64,000 nt of DNA, from positions 1-64,000 of the forward strand of contig JARRQJ010000030.1 of NCBI GenBank assembly GCA_037381915.1, in the 5' to 3' direction. The stretch is from JARRQJ01 sp037381915 (lineage in GTDB: Bacteria > Pseudomonadota > Gammaproteobacteria > DRLM01). The notes below the pieces were generated by a model. The model made no database searches and was not told where the DNA came from. It saw nothing but the letters and a program-made list of their open reading frames with translations. A program made the position numbers and the translations under genes. This document shows, piece after piece, positions 26,522 to 35,897 of the stretch; the first letter of the stretch is position 1, and every line of letters starts with the position of its first letter.

Positions 26522-27598
26522 GTGACGAAATTCGTTTCTCGTGCAGCCACCTTGATGGTGGCCTGTCTCGCGCTGTTGATGACCGGGTGCGCCTCGACAC
26601 ACAGCGTCCTGAGGTATGAGGTCGATCCCACCACAGCGAAGGTATGGCCATCCGCCCCGGAAAAGCCCCGCTACCGCTACGTGGGTTCCCTGACCGGTGA
26701 AGAGAATATCCAGCTCGATGAAGAACAATCCCTGGCCTCAACCGGCACCCGCTTTTTCAAATGGCTGGTGGGGCTGGGCTCGGCCAAGAGCTCCCCGGTG
26801 GTGCTGCAACGTCCGCAAGGCGTGATGGTAGACCAGCAGGGCCGGGTATATGTCACGGACGTCAGCCGTGAGGCGGTTTACGTCTTCGATCCGGTGAAGG
26901 GGAAGCTGGACGTGTGGGAAATGGCCAGCGCCAAAGACCATTTCCTGACGCCCATCGGCATCGCGCCCGGCGCCGACGGCGAGATCCTGGTGACGGACGC
27001 GCAATGGGGTTACGTGGCGCGTCTGGATCATGACGGCCACCCACTGGGAACCTTCGGCAAAGGGCAATTATCCTGGCCCACCGGCATCGCCCGGGACCCC
27101 GACAGCGGCCACATCTACGTGGCCGAGACCCATGCCCATGACATCAAGGTCTTCGATAAGGACGGCAAGTATCTTCGCACCATCGGCAAACGGGGGGTGA
27201 ATCCCGGGGAGTTCAATTCGCCGACCTTCCTGTCCATTACCCAGCACCACCTCTATGTCACCGATACCATGAACGCACGGGTTCAGGTATTGACCCTGGA
27301 CGGCAAGCCCCTGAAGACCTTCGGCCGCCGCGGTGTTTTCATCGGCGATATGCCGCGCCCCAAAGGGGTCGCCGCGGATAATGACGGCAACATCTATGTG
27401 GTAGAATCCTATTTCGATTATTTGTTAATATTCAACGCTGCCGGTCAGTTATTGCTGCCTATCGGGGGAACCGGTGACGGGGTGGGTCAATTTTACCAGC
27501 CGGGTGGCGTCTGGATCGACCACCGCGATAGGATCTATGTCGCGGATACTTTCAATGGACGAATTGTAGTTCTCCAGTTTCTGAAAGAGGGGACATGA
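26522..27598 (+). CDS. NHL-repeat beta-propeller lipoprotein 2
   Basis: 358 residues from a GTG start that directly follows the previous stop (TGATGTG). The lipobox is LMTGC. A stretch YEVDPTTAKVWPSAPEKPRYRYVGSL, recalling the start of the NHL lipoprotein at 60639, leads into six blades (GVMVDQQGRVYVTDVSREAVYVF, GIARDPDSGHIYVAETHAHDIKVF and others). The stop overlaps the ATG of the 11-haem gene (ACATGA), a strong operon signal. Confidence 0.87.
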   Translation: MTKFVSRAATLMVACLALLMTGCASTHSVLRYEVDPTTAKVWPSAPEKPRYRYVGSLTGEENIQLDEEQSLASTGTRFFKWLVGLGSAKSSPVVLQRPQGVMVDQQGRVYVTDVSREAVYVFDPVKGKLDVWEMASAKDHFLTPIGIAPGADGEILVTDAQWGYVARLDHDGHPLGTFGKGQLSWPTGIARDPDSGHIYVAETHAHDIKVFDKDGKYLRTIGKRGVNPGEFNSPTFLSITQHHLYVTDTMNARVQVLTLDGKPLKTFGRRGVFIGDMPRPKGVAADNDGNIYVVESYFDYLLIFNAAGQLLLPIGGTGDGVGQFYQPGGVWIDHRDRIYVADTFNGRIVVLQFLKEGT

Positions 27599-30234
27599 AA
27601 ACAAGGCTGCGAAACAGCGGAGTCCTCGCCTTGGTCGCGATTTTCCTGACGTTGGCCGCAGGGCCGGTGCAGGCGAAGCGCATAGCGGATATCCGCAATA
27701 CCAAACACAATTTCTCAGCCACGGTCATCCCCATCCTGCCCAATGGCGCGCAACGCAATGCCGCCGCCGCCAGCGAATCCCAGATCTGCGCCTTCTGCCA
27801 CACGCCCCACGGCGCCACCAAGGCCCCCAAGGCGCCCCTGTGGAACCGCAATCTGTCCAAGGCGACGTACAAGACCTATTCGTCCGGCTCGCTGGACGCG
27901 GTGGACCTGGGCCAGCCCAGCGCCAAGTCCAAACTGTGCCTGTCGTGCCATGACGGCACCCTGGCCTTGGGGGCGGTGAATGTCCTCAATCGCGTCGAGA
28001 ACCCCAAGGTGGACTTTACCGGACCGGGGATCGGGCCCGGCGATACCATCCCCCGGGGCCTGGGCGAGACCACCGGCTTTACCCGCAAGATCGGCACGGA
28101 CCTGACCAATGACCACCCCATTTCGTTTACCTTCGACAGCGCCCAGGCGGCCCGTGACGGCGAGCTCTATAATCCCGCCACGGTGACCCAGGTACATGAG
28201 CGGGTGCGCGGCGAAAAGGCGCCGCTGATACCCCTGGAAAATAACAAGGTGGAGTGCATCTCCTGCCATGACCCCCATATCCGCGATACCACGGGCGAGA
28301 ACATCAAATTCCTGCGGGTCAACCGTTTTCAAAAACATGCGGATCCGGTGGCGGGGCAGTTCAACAAGCAGAACGATATCATTTGCCTCGCCTGTCACAA
28401 CAAGGCGGGCTGGGTCGGTTCGGCCCACGAGAACAGCAAGGTGGCGACCTATGACTACACCGACGCGGCGGCGGACCTGCGGGAATTCCCCCGCGGGACC
28501 AAGGTCTGGCAGGCGGCCTGCCTGAACTGCCACGATCCTCACACCGTACAGGGTTCGCGGCGCATTCTGCGCGAAGGCACCGACGGGCCCATCGCCGTTA
28601 CCCCCGAGGGCGCCAAGTATCACGTGGGCGGCAAGGCCGCCATCGAACAGACCTGCTACGCCTGCCACTCCGCCGACGGCGGCACCTTGCGCAATCAATC
28701 CATGCGGCCCGGTTTCGGCGTGCCCGACATCAAGACCGATTTCACTACCCTGCCCCGCCACATGCCCATTTCCAACACCGATCAGGCAGCCGGCAAGGAG
28801 ATGCATGATATCGGGACCGGCCCCTATCACAATCAGCAGGGGGGTAAGGACTTCATCGAGTCGCAGCTCAGGATGGGCAAGGGCAACCTCAACAACCGCC
28901 ATGCCGAATGCACCGATTGCCACAACCCGCACCGCCTGATCAAGAATCGGCTCTTCAATGACGATCCCAACACGCCGGACACCGAGGGAACCCATCCCCA
29001 CACGGTTGCACAGATCGCGAAGAATCCGCCGGCCTATCCGGGGACGCCGGCGGGCATCCATACCAATCTGGCGTCGGGCGTGCTGCGCGGTGCGTTCGGC
29101 GTGGAGCCCAGCGGCTGGTCGTCCACCGCGTTCGGCAGCGAGCCGACCTTCTTCCAGGTCAAGCGCGGCGATCCCGGCGTGGGCGGCAGCACCGCCGTGA
29201 GCGCTCCCTATGTGACGCGGGAATATCAGGTATGCCTCAAGTGCCATTCCAATTATGCCTTTAATTCGCCGCCGCCCCTGGGCATGTCCAAGGGCACTAC
29301 GCCGCCGGGCACCAACGCCATGTTTAATTACACTAACGTGGCCATGGAATATCAGTCCCCCGATGATCAAAAGGGCGAGGTGGCCACGGCGGGCACCGAA
29401 CCGCCGTCCCCCACCGGGGCCTTTAAGGGGACGGATCCCGCCGGCAATGTCGTGAACTATCTGATCAACAATCACCGCGCCTGGCATCCCGTGATGAAGC
29501 CGACCGGGCGCACGCCCGCACAACGCGGTGGCGCCAATGTCAATCTGTGGCGCTCACCCTTCAACGTCGCCGGCGGCATGGGCAATCAGACCATGTATTG
29601 CACCGACTGCCACGGTTCCGATACCAACGTCAAAGATGGCGCGGTGCCGCGGGGTGGGGAACAGGGCAAACCCTGGGGACCGCACGGCTCGAGCAACGAC
29701 TTCCTGTTGAAGGGGCCGTGGAACAATCAAAGCGGTACCAACCAGCCTGACGCCTTGTGTTTCCGTTGCCACAATTATGAGTACTACGGCAAGTCCTTCC
29801 CCCCCAACACCCCCGACAGTGCGACGGTAAAGAGCGGTTTCCGCCGCGCCGGCGGCGGTGCGGCCTGCGTGGGCACCCCCAACACCAACCTGCACACCGG
29901 CCACGCCATGCAGGGTGTGGTGCGGAATTTCCGCTGTACCTATTGCCACGTATCGGTGCCGCACGGATGGAAGAACAAGAATTTCCTGGCCAATTTGAAC
30001 GATGTCGGTCCCGAGGCGGGACTGCCGCCGGGGACGCAGGTGCGTACCCCCAGTCCGCAGCGTTATTACAAGGGACCCTATTACAATGGCAGCACCCTGA
30101 AGGTGGTGAACTTCCAGCGCAGCGGCGAATGGACCCCGGTCAGTTGCGGTTCCGCCGGGCCGCCGGGTAATGGATTGACGGGTATCAGTTGGATGAACGG
30201 CTTTGCAAGTGAAACCTGCAATAACATCCCATGA
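27595..30234 (+). CDS. 11-haem c-type cytochrome
   Basis: 879 residues with a signal peptide ending in GPVQA. Eleven CxxCH sites in order: CAFCH, CLSCH, CISCH, CLACH, CLNCH, CYACH, CTDCH, CLKCH, CTDCH, CFRCH and CTYCH. The first four sit in the same motif frame as the tetrahaem protein at 18699 (NTKHNFS, CHTPHG, PLWNRN, CLSCHDGT, DLTNDHPIS, CHDPH). The size and lack of a membrane anchor suggest a periplasmic-to-surface or exported electron carrier. It overlaps resB by 4 nt, so it is co-translated with the haem-attachment machinery. Confidence 0.92.
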   Translation: MKTRLRNSGVLALVAIFLTLAAGPVQAKRIADIRNTKHNFSATVIPILPNGAQRNAAAASESQICAFCHTPHGATKAPKAPLWNRNLSKATYKTYSSGSLDAVDLGQPSAKSKLCLSCHDGTLALGAVNVLNRVENPKVDFTGPGIGPGDTIPRGLGETTGFTRKIGTDLTNDHPISFTFDSAQAARDGELYNPATVTQVHERVRGEKAPLIPLENNKVECISCHDPHIRDTTGENIKFLRVNRFQKHADPVAGQFNKQNDIICLACHNKAGWVGSAHENSKVATYDYTDAAADLREFPRGTKVWQAACLNCHDPHTVQGSRRILREGTDGPIAVTPEGAKYHVGGKAAIEQTCYACHSADGGTLRNQSMRPGFGVPDIKTDFTTLPRHMPISNTDQAAGKEMHDIGTGPYHNQQGGKDFIESQLRMGKGNLNNRHAECTDCHNPHRLIKNRLFNDDPNTPDTEGTHPHTVAQIAKNPPAYPGTPAGIHTNLASGVLRGAFGVEPSGWSSTAFGSEPTFFQVKRGDPGVGGSTAVSAPYVTREYQVCLKCHSNYAFNSPPPLGMSKGTTPPGTNAMFNYTNVAMEYQSPDDQKGEVATAGTEPPSPTGAFKGTDPAGNVVNYLINNHRAWHPVMKPTGRTPAQRGGANVNLWRSPFNVAGGMGNQTMYCTDCHGSDTNVKDGAVPRGGEQGKPWGPHGSSNDFLLKGPWNNQSGTNQPDALCFRCHNYEYYGKSFPPNTPDSATVKSGFRRAGGGAACVGTPNTNLHTGHAMQGVVRNFRCTYCHVSVPHGWKNKNFLANLNDVGPEAGLPPGTQVRTPSPQRYYKGPYYNGSTLKVVNFQRSGEWTPVSCGSAGPPGNGLTGISWMNGFASETCNNIP

Positions 30235-31259
30235 CTATGTTATTGCGCCCCCTGTCGTCGCTCCGCCTTACGTTGGTGGGGATGATCCTATTGGCCATCG
30301 GCGCGGGCCTCAGTTACGGCAACCCCATGAACATGCCGGTGTGGGTGCTGGTGGTGCCCATGGCGGTGCTGGCGCTGAATCTGCTGTCCGCCATCATCGT
30401 CAGACCGCGCATTCACCGTCACCTCAGCTTGCTGGTGTTTCACCTCGGTCTGCTGGGCGTCGTGATTCTGAGCGCCATCGGGTTTCTCACCCGCTACGAG
30501 GCCCATGTGGAACTGCTGCAGGGCACGGCGTTTTCGACCGACGCTCTGTTCGATCAGCGTAAGGGTCCGTGGCACAACGGGGACCTGGATAAGGTTCACT
30601 TCGTCCAAGGTCCGTATACCGTGGATTACGCCGCGCACATGATGCGCGGCCACACCCGCAGCCAGGTCGAGGTGCCGGACGGCCGCGGTGGTTGGAAGAC
30701 CAAGGTTATCGGTGATGACCGGCCGCTGGTGATCAATGGTTACCGCTTTTATACCTCATTCAATAAGGGTTTCGCCCCCATCTTGACCTGGACACCGAAT
30801 GAGGGGCGGGCCGTGACCGGATCGGTGCACATGCCGTCTTATCCGTTGTTCGAGTTCAAACAGGACAACAGCTGGACGCCGCCGGGAGGACCGCAGATCA
30901 AATTCTGGCTGCGGCTGAATACCGGTATGACCGAGAAGGCCGCGTGGGTGCTGGACGGCAGCGGGACGCATGGGGTATTGGTGGTGAATACGCCCTCCGA
31001 GCGCAAGGAGTTGAAGGCGGGTGACAGCGTCAAGCTCCCCGGTGGGACACTGCGCTATGACCGCTTGTCTACCTGGATGGGTTACAAGATCTTCTATGAT
31101 CCGACCCTCCACTGGTTATTCGCCACCTCGATCATCGGCGTAATGGGATTGTTCGCCCATTTCTGGCGCAAGTTTGGCGCGAGTTGGGCGGCGATGGGCC
31201 GCACGAACGGCGAAGCCGTGGCGCGGCCTGCTTCTCAAGGGGGAATGCGTTATGAGTGA
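30231..31259 (+). CDS. resB: Cytochrome c biogenesis protein ResB (System II)
   Basis: 342 residues. N-terminal membrane helices (LTLVGMILLAIGAGLSYG; VVPMAVLALNLLSAIIV; LLVFHLGLLGVVILSAIGF), then a large periplasmic domain with VINGYRFYTSFNKGFAP, and a last helix at WLFATSIIGVMGLFAHF. This is the ResB layout. With CcsA it forms the System II synthase that attaches haem to apocytochromes. Start ATG overlaps the stop of the 11-haem gene. Confidence 0.88.
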   Translation: MTMLLRPLSSLRLTLVGMILLAIGAGLSYGNPMNMPVWVLVVPMAVLALNLLSAIIVRPRIHRHLSLLVFHLGLLGVVILSAIGFLTRYEAHVELLQGTAFSTDALFDQRKGPWHNGDLDKVHFVQGPYTVDYAAHMMRGHTRSQVEVPDGRGGWKTKVIGDDRPLVINGYRFYTSFNKGFAPILTWTPNEGRAVTGSVHMPSYPLFEFKQDNSWTPPGGPQIKFWLRLNTGMTEKAAWVLDGSGTHGVLVVNTPSERKELKAGDSVKLPGGTLRYDRLSTWMGYKIFYDPTLHWLFATSIIGVMGLFAHFWRKFGASWAAMGRTNGEAVARPASQGGMRYE

Positions 31260-32106
31260 AATCTCCACTGCGACGGAGCTGCCCTGGTTATGGTCGGGCC
31301 TCGGCGCCTATGCCCTGGCGACCTTTATTGCAGTGCGCGCCGTGGTGGTCCGCGGCCAGTCCGCCGGCGCAGCCATCAACCGTTCCTATGAAAATCAGGT
31401 ATTGCTCTCCATCGTCGGCGGCGTGTTGCTGCTCGGCGTTGCCTTGGCCGATCGTTGGATGCGCATCGGTCACGGGCCCTTCGTTAATCTGTTCGAACTG
31501 TTGATGAGCCAGTTGTTCAGCCTCGGCGTCATTTACTGCATCGCCTACTGGCGTTTCCCGGTGATTCGTCCCAGCGCCGCGGTGGCGTTACCCATGATGT
31601 GGATCCTGGGAATCTGGATCCTGTTGCTGAAGCCGGTCGATGCGCCGTTTCCGCCCACTTATTCCAATAACTGGTTGTGGGTCCATGTGGGTATGGGCAA
31701 AATCTTCCTCGGTCTGTGCATGATCGGCACCGCCTTGGCCGGCACCATTCTATTGCGTTCCAATCAGCGTCTGGCGGCGTCGTTCCGCCACATGCCCAGC
31801 GATGCCGTGCTCGATCATTTTGCGTGGCGCTTCATGCTGCTGGCTTTTATCTTTCACAGCCTGATGCTGGTGGCGGGCGCGGTGTGGGCCCAGGATGCAT
31901 GGGGCAGGTATTGGTCGTGGGACGCGCTGGAGACCTCCGCGTTTCTCACTTGGTTGGCCTTAGGCGGCGCCATCCACGCCCGCCTGACCTATCGTATCCC
32001 GATCCGGGCCGGCGCGGTGTTTATCTGCATCGTGTTCGTGCTGGCCTTTCTTACCTATTTCGGCGCGCCGTTCTACAGTCAGGCGGCCCATAAGGGGGTC
32101 ATATGA
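31252..32106 (+). CDS. ccsA: Cytochrome c biogenesis protein CcsA/ResC (System II)
   Basis: 284 residues, about eight membrane helices. The haem-handling WWD motif is visible as VWAQDAWGRYWSWDALETSA, with flanking conserved His residues (LWVHVGMGK, FIFHSLML, GGAIHARLTY). ATG 31252 lies inside the end of resB, so the pair is translationally coupled. The window also carries complete System I (ccm) at 47-54 kb; this second system is probably dedicated to the cytochromes of this operon. Confidence 0.9.
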   Translation: MSEISTATELPWLWSGLGAYALATFIAVRAVVVRGQSAGAAINRSYENQVLLSIVGGVLLLGVALADRWMRIGHGPFVNLFELLMSQLFSLGVIYCIAYWRFPVIRPSAAVALPMMWILGIWILLLKPVDAPFPPTYSNNWLWVHVGMGKIFLGLCMIGTALAGTILLRSNQRLAASFRHMPSDAVLDHFAWRFMLLAFIFHSLMLVAGAVWAQDAWGRYWSWDALETSAFLTWLALGGAIHARLTYRIPIRAGAVFICIVFVLAFLTYFGAPFYSQAAHKGVI

Positions 32107-32819
32107 CCGCCGTCGCATTGGATTCATCCGTACAACATACCGAGCGGGTTACGGCCACGACGTCGGTGATGTTGCTGTTGGCCATTATCGGTTTACTGGT
32201 GACCCTGAGCCGCAGCCCGGAACTGGCCTCCCTGGAGCCGAAGAGCAAGGTCGCCGCCATCGATCCCGCGCTGCACCCCCGGGCCCACGCCACCGCCGCG
32301 CGCGAGAAAGAGATCGCCAAGCGCTTCCAGGAAGCGGTGATGATGCTGCACGCCAAGCAATATGATTACGCCATCACCGCCCTGCACCGCGTGATCGAGC
32401 TGTCGCCGCGCATGCCCGAGGCCTATGTCAACATGGGTTTCGCCCTGTTGGGGCTGAAGAAATACAAGGCGGCGGGCGATTTCTTCAACGCCGCCATCAA
32501 CCTGCGGCCCTATCAGGCCAACGCCTACTGGGGATTGGCGGTGTCCCTGGAAGGCAGGAACGATCTCGAAGGTGCCCTGGGAGCGATGCGTACCTACATC
32601 CATCTCGCGCCCTCCGACCCCAAATCCCGGGACTACGTGCGCCGCGCCCGCTCCGCCATCTGGGAATGGGACACCCGCCTCAAGCGCGGCCCCTTGCCGC
32701 CGGAGCACGCGGAATTTCTCAACAAGCGCGGCAAGCAATGGGCGGAGCGCAACAGTCCGGATCATGATGCTCCGAGAAGCCCGCACGGCGAAGCCTTGAA
32801 AATGACCCAGGTCCCGTAG
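32103..32819 (+). CDS. Membrane-anchored TPR protein
   Basis: 238 residues. One N-terminal membrane helix (TSVMLLLAIIGLLVTLS) and then three TPR units (AVMMLHAKQYDYAITALHRVIELSP, AYVNMGFALLGLKKYKAAGDFFNAAINLRP, AYWGLAVSLEGRNDLEGALGAM). It overlaps ccsA by 4 nt. In position and type it resembles TPR chaperones for apocytochromes such as CcmI, so a role in delivering apocytochrome to ResB-CcsA is a reasonable guess. Confidence 0.82.
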   Translation: MTAVALDSSVQHTERVTATTSVMLLLAIIGLLVTLSRSPELASLEPKSKVAAIDPALHPRAHATAAREKEIAKRFQEAVMMLHAKQYDYAITALHRVIELSPRMPEAYVNMGFALLGLKKYKAAGDFFNAAINLRPYQANAYWGLAVSLEGRNDLEGALGAMRTYIHLAPSDPKSRDYVRRARSAIWEWDTRLKRGPLPPEHAEFLNKRGKQWAERNSPDHDAPRSPHGEALKMTQVP

Positions 32820-32920
32820 CAGGCCCGCTCCGATGCCGCGCAAAAGTGGATGCGGCGTGGACAATGCGCCCCGATGAATATGCTGTTATCCAATTATCTC
32901 CGCGGTGGCCTCGATTCGGC

Positions 32921-33499
32921 ATGAATCCGGATTCACCCCAGACCTCCACACCTGAACAATGGCTGGCTGAACACGGCGACGTCCTGTATCGCCATGCCTA
33001 TTTCCGTTTGCGTGATCAGATGGCGGCGGAGGATATGGTGCAGGAAACCTTGCTCGCCGCCATGCGGGCGCGCGAGCGCTTCGCCGGGCGCTCTTCGGAG
33101 CGCACCTGGCTGATCGGGATACTCAACAACAAGGTGGTCGATCATCTGCGCCGGCAGACGCGGGAGCATGGCCTGGAGCAGGGCGACCTTGGCGATAATG
33201 AACTGGAGAGTCTGTTGTTCGAGGCGGACGGACACTGGCGCCATCCACCTTCCGCCTGGGGCGATCCCGATGCCACCTTCGAGCAGAAGGTGTTCTGGGA
33301 GGCCTTCAGCCGCTGTCTTGAGGAATTACCGACGCGCCAGTCCCAGGCCTTCACCTTGTGCGAAATGGACGGAGTGGGCGGTGCCGAGGCCGGTAAGGTA
33401 TTGGGGGTTTCCACGACTAATATATGGGTCATTCTGCACCGCGCCCGCCTCCGCCTGAAGGAATGTTTGGAGATCAACTGGTTGGGACAGAGCAGGTAG
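32921..33499 (+). CDS. ECF-type RNA polymerase sigma factor
   Basis: 192 residues. Region 2 spans VLYRHAYFRLRDQMAAEDMVQETLLAA and RTWLIGILNNKVVDHLRR. Region 4 is LPTRQSQAFTLCEMDG to GVSTTNIWVILHRARLRLKE. It is similar to the TIGR02943 class as I recall it. ATG 32921 is preferred over an upstream in-frame start at 32846 because it begins next to region 2. It is followed by its putative anti-sigma, so it may control the cytochrome island (inference). Confidence 0.87.
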   Translation: MNPDSPQTSTPEQWLAEHGDVLYRHAYFRLRDQMAAEDMVQETLLAAMRARERFAGRSSERTWLIGILNNKVVDHLRRQTREHGLEQGDLGDNELESLLFEADGHWRHPPSAWGDPDATFEQKVFWEAFSRCLEELPTRQSQAFTLCEMDGVGGAEAGKVLGVSTTNIWVILHRARLRLKECLEINWLGQSR

Positions 33500-33536
33500 G
33501 TGCGCATGATCACGGGATGTACGCGGAGAGATCGTC

Positions 33537-33803
33537 ATGATGATGTGTAGAGAAGCGGCTCGCTTGATTACCGCCTCGTACCAACGGCCGTTGCGTTGGC
33601 GCGAGCAGATGTCCTTGCGCATGCATCTTGCCATCTGCCACGCCTGCAGAAACTTCAAGAAGCAGATGAACATTCTGACCGAGGCGGCACGGCGCTTCGC
33701 GCTGCAGGAGGAGGCGTTCGCCGGGCTGCAACTCGCCGATGACGCCCGGCAACGGATCAGGACACTGCTGGTGGCGCGACAGGGGAAGGGGGGCGACGCC
33801 TGA
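33537..33803 (+). CDS. Small zinc-finger anti-sigma factor
   Basis: 88 residues. The ZAS-type metal site is visible as HLAICHACRNF (His-x3-Cys-x2-Cys), preceded by MSLRMHL. No membrane helix is present, so this would be a cytoplasmic, possibly redox-sensitive, anti-sigma factor. It starts 37 nt after the sigma gene. Confidence 0.75.
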   Translation: MMMCREAARLITASYQRPLRWREQMSLRMHLAICHACRNFKKQMNILTEAARRFALQEEAFAGLQLADDARQRIRTLLVARQGKGGDA

Positions 33804-33972
33804 TCCTGATGCTTCACCGGGACTGCGAGGCTGATTCACTCGTGTCATTTTCCGCCGCACATGAAATGACACGTCGTTGGAGCGTTAGTTCTGCATTGGG
33901 AGGTATTTTGCAGGGGTTACGAGCGCAACTACCTGCACAGCCAGCGGTAGTTATTCAGCTCCTCTTGGGTGT

Positions 33973-34007
33973 CAAAACAAAGAAGGGGCGGTTTCCCACC
34001 CCTTCTT
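33973..34007 (-). terminator. Terminator of the PEP-CTERM gene
   Basis: On the minus strand, GAAGGGG ... CCCCTTC forms a 7-bp stem around a 10-nt loop, followed by TTTGTTTTGAC. It lies directly after the stop of the PEP-CTERM gene. Confidence 0.7.
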
Positions 34008-34036
34008 CACATCGCCTCAACGCTACCTATCCTCGA

Positions 34037-35014
34037 CTAGTCGTTACGTGCCAGCTTACGCCGCCCGACACCGACGCCAAGCAGACCGGCACCTAGCAGG
34101 AAGATGGTACCCGGCTCGGGGACGCTCGCGCGGACAACAAGGTCTTCGTAGTCGTGATCACAAGTAGTACCGGTGCAACCGCGGTCGGTGAACCCAATAT
34201 AGGTCGCCCTGCCCACAGTGTCGTATTGTGTACTCGTCAGGTAGGGATCCATTCCCAGAAAGTATCCTGCCAGTCCATCTTTATCCGGGGAGTGATTGTT
34301 TGATCCATCGTTGGTGGCACACCCCGCGGGGCAAAGAAGTTGAGTCTCACCTATGGCACCGGTAGTGGTGAGATTGACGTCGCGGAAAGCGATCAGACCG
34401 GCATCAAAGTATATTCGGACACTGCTACCCGGATTCGTACAGGTTATGGTCGGAACGCTGCTGCCGGACGCGCCGCAGTTGTCGGAGCTCTTATTATCAA
34501 ATATGGTTAGCCAAGCGCCTGTAGCACCGGAAGTAGGGTCCCAGACTTGGAAGACATTGTGGTCCGTCGCGTCGCCCTGGCCCATGTTTTGGAAGGTGAC
34601 AGTGGCCCCCTCGGTCAAACGGAGGTAGCTGGCATCATAGCCAGTGATACCGCGAGGACAGTCTACCCCGGCTGTACAGGTCGTTCCTGGTGCTGCATAG
34701 CCAAACGTATCTGGAGCGAAACTAGCGGTGTCCGGCCATCCTCCTTGAACCGTCGGTAGGCCCGGCCCGGGCGGGACGCTGTCGGCAATCGGATAGACGG
34801 AGCCGCCCGGATCGCCAATCGCCTCTGCATTGGCGGAACTTGGAGCACCGCCAACATGCGTCCAAGAATTACCGGTTGGTGAAGAAGTCGGAGTCGGTGA
34901 AACACCATCGGTAGTCGGGCTGCCGGTGATTTCCAACATCGGAATTGCATTTGCCGTCCCCGCCACTCCCAGTGACAGCGCAGCGGCCGCTGCAATTGTT
35001 GAAAGCTTGATCAT
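34037..35014 (-). CDS. PEP-CTERM sorted secreted protein
   Basis: 325 residues. The N-terminal signal is MIKLSTIAAAAALSLGVAGTANA. The C-terminal VPEPGTIFLLGAGLLGVGVG plus RRKLARND is a classic PEP-CTERM sorting signal, recognised by exosortase EpsH in bacteria that make extracellular polysaccharide. The middle has many Ser, Thr, Gly and Pro and four to six Cys (TTCTAGVDC, LLCPAGCAT, RGCTGTTCDHD), probably disulfides. No enzyme family is recognised. Exosortase itself is not in the window. RBS AGGAGG. Confidence 0.9.
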   Translation of the reverse strand: MIKLSTIAAAAALSLGVAGTANAIPMLEITGSPTTDGVSPTPTSSPTGNSWTHVGGAPSSANAEAIGDPGGSVYPIADSVPPGPGLPTVQGGWPDTASFAPDTFGYAAPGTTCTAGVDCPRGITGYDASYLRLTEGATVTFQNMGQGDATDHNVFQVWDPTSGATGAWLTIFDNKSSDNCGASGSSVPTITCTNPGSSVRIYFDAGLIAFRDVNLTTTGAIGETQLLCPAGCATNDGSNNHSPDKDGLAGYFLGMDPYLTSTQYDTVGRATYIGFTDRGCTGTTCDHDYEDLVVRASVPEPGTIFLLGAGLLGVGVGRRKLARND

Positions 35015-35308
35015 GATTAATACCTCCTTTATTACATCTACTACTGATCGCTACCGGGCAGACCTTGTCCCGTCATCCATTGGCCGAGACTCTGGGTGGG
35101 TAGAAGTGTTCAAGCAGCAAACACCTTCCTCCAAACTGTGTCGTCATTTTCCCGTAAGCATACGCCGCGCAAAAATAGTATTTTTATTGTATATCAATGC
35201 ATTAAAGATTTCGCCGATCATTCGTTTTGCCAGGCTGTAATATTTTTCGACAGCGGAGAGGAATGGCTATGTGCTGCATGGATGGGAAAGCGACCCGGTG
35301 GGGCGCTT

Positions 35309-35878
35309 CTAGTCCAACAGCAAGATGATGCCGCAGGTCGCCAGTGCGATTAACAGGGTGCGAAGTCCCGACCAGAGCCAGAATAGGCCGCTGACCTGTC
35401 CCAGGAACACGCCCAGCAAAAAGGTCACGGCCAGGCCCGTGGCGATGGACGTTAATAATGGCGGCAGCGGCAGATAAGCGGCGAACCACATCGGCGAGAT
35501 GATCAATAGCGAGAGCAACAGCGGCGCCAGCCCGTTGACCAGGGCGATGAGGGCGGGGACCAGGCGCGCGGCCTTGCCGTGGGCGGACTCGCCGAGATCG
35601 GAGACCATGGCCTGCTCCAGTTGCCGCAACGAGTTTTGGCGCTCCGCCGCCTCGCTGATATAGGCGCTGGTCAAGCCACTGACGGTCAACGCCACCGCCG
35701 CGCCCAGGCAGGTGTTGATGATCACCTGCGGATCAGGCCGCTCGCTGATATGAAAACCCATGATGATGCCGAGCATGGTCAGCACGCCGTCGAAGCCGTT
35801 GACCACGAAGTAACGCCGCGCAATGGTGTGCGAGCCGGTAATCTTGAGGAATAAGCTGAGTTGATCGAGGATCTTCAT
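35309..35878 (-). CDS. VIT1/CCC1-like membrane transporter
   Basis: 189 residues. It begins with RRYFVVNGFDGVLTMLGIIMGF, the first-helix signature of VIT1/CCC1 iron and manganese transporters. About five membrane helices follow. Known homologues export Fe(II) or Mn(II) or load them into vacuoles. It is 20 nt downstream of the DUF211 gene in the same direction. Confidence 0.78.
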   Translation of the reverse strand: MKILDQLSLFLKITGSHTIARRYFVVNGFDGVLTMLGIIMGFHISERPDPQVIINTCLGAAVALTVSGLTSAYISEAAERQNSLRQLEQAMVSDLGESAHGKAARLVPALIALVNGLAPLLLSLLIISPMWFAAYLPLPPLLTSIATGLAVTFLLGVFLGQVSGLFWLWSGLRTLLIALATCGIILLLD

Positions 35879-35897
35879 GGATGCTCGTCACGGTCTG

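Noticed and set aside
27715..29523. 602-residue minus-strand frame
   Set aside because: Exact antisense of the 11-haem gene, which has strong haem motifs and overlaps its neighbours.
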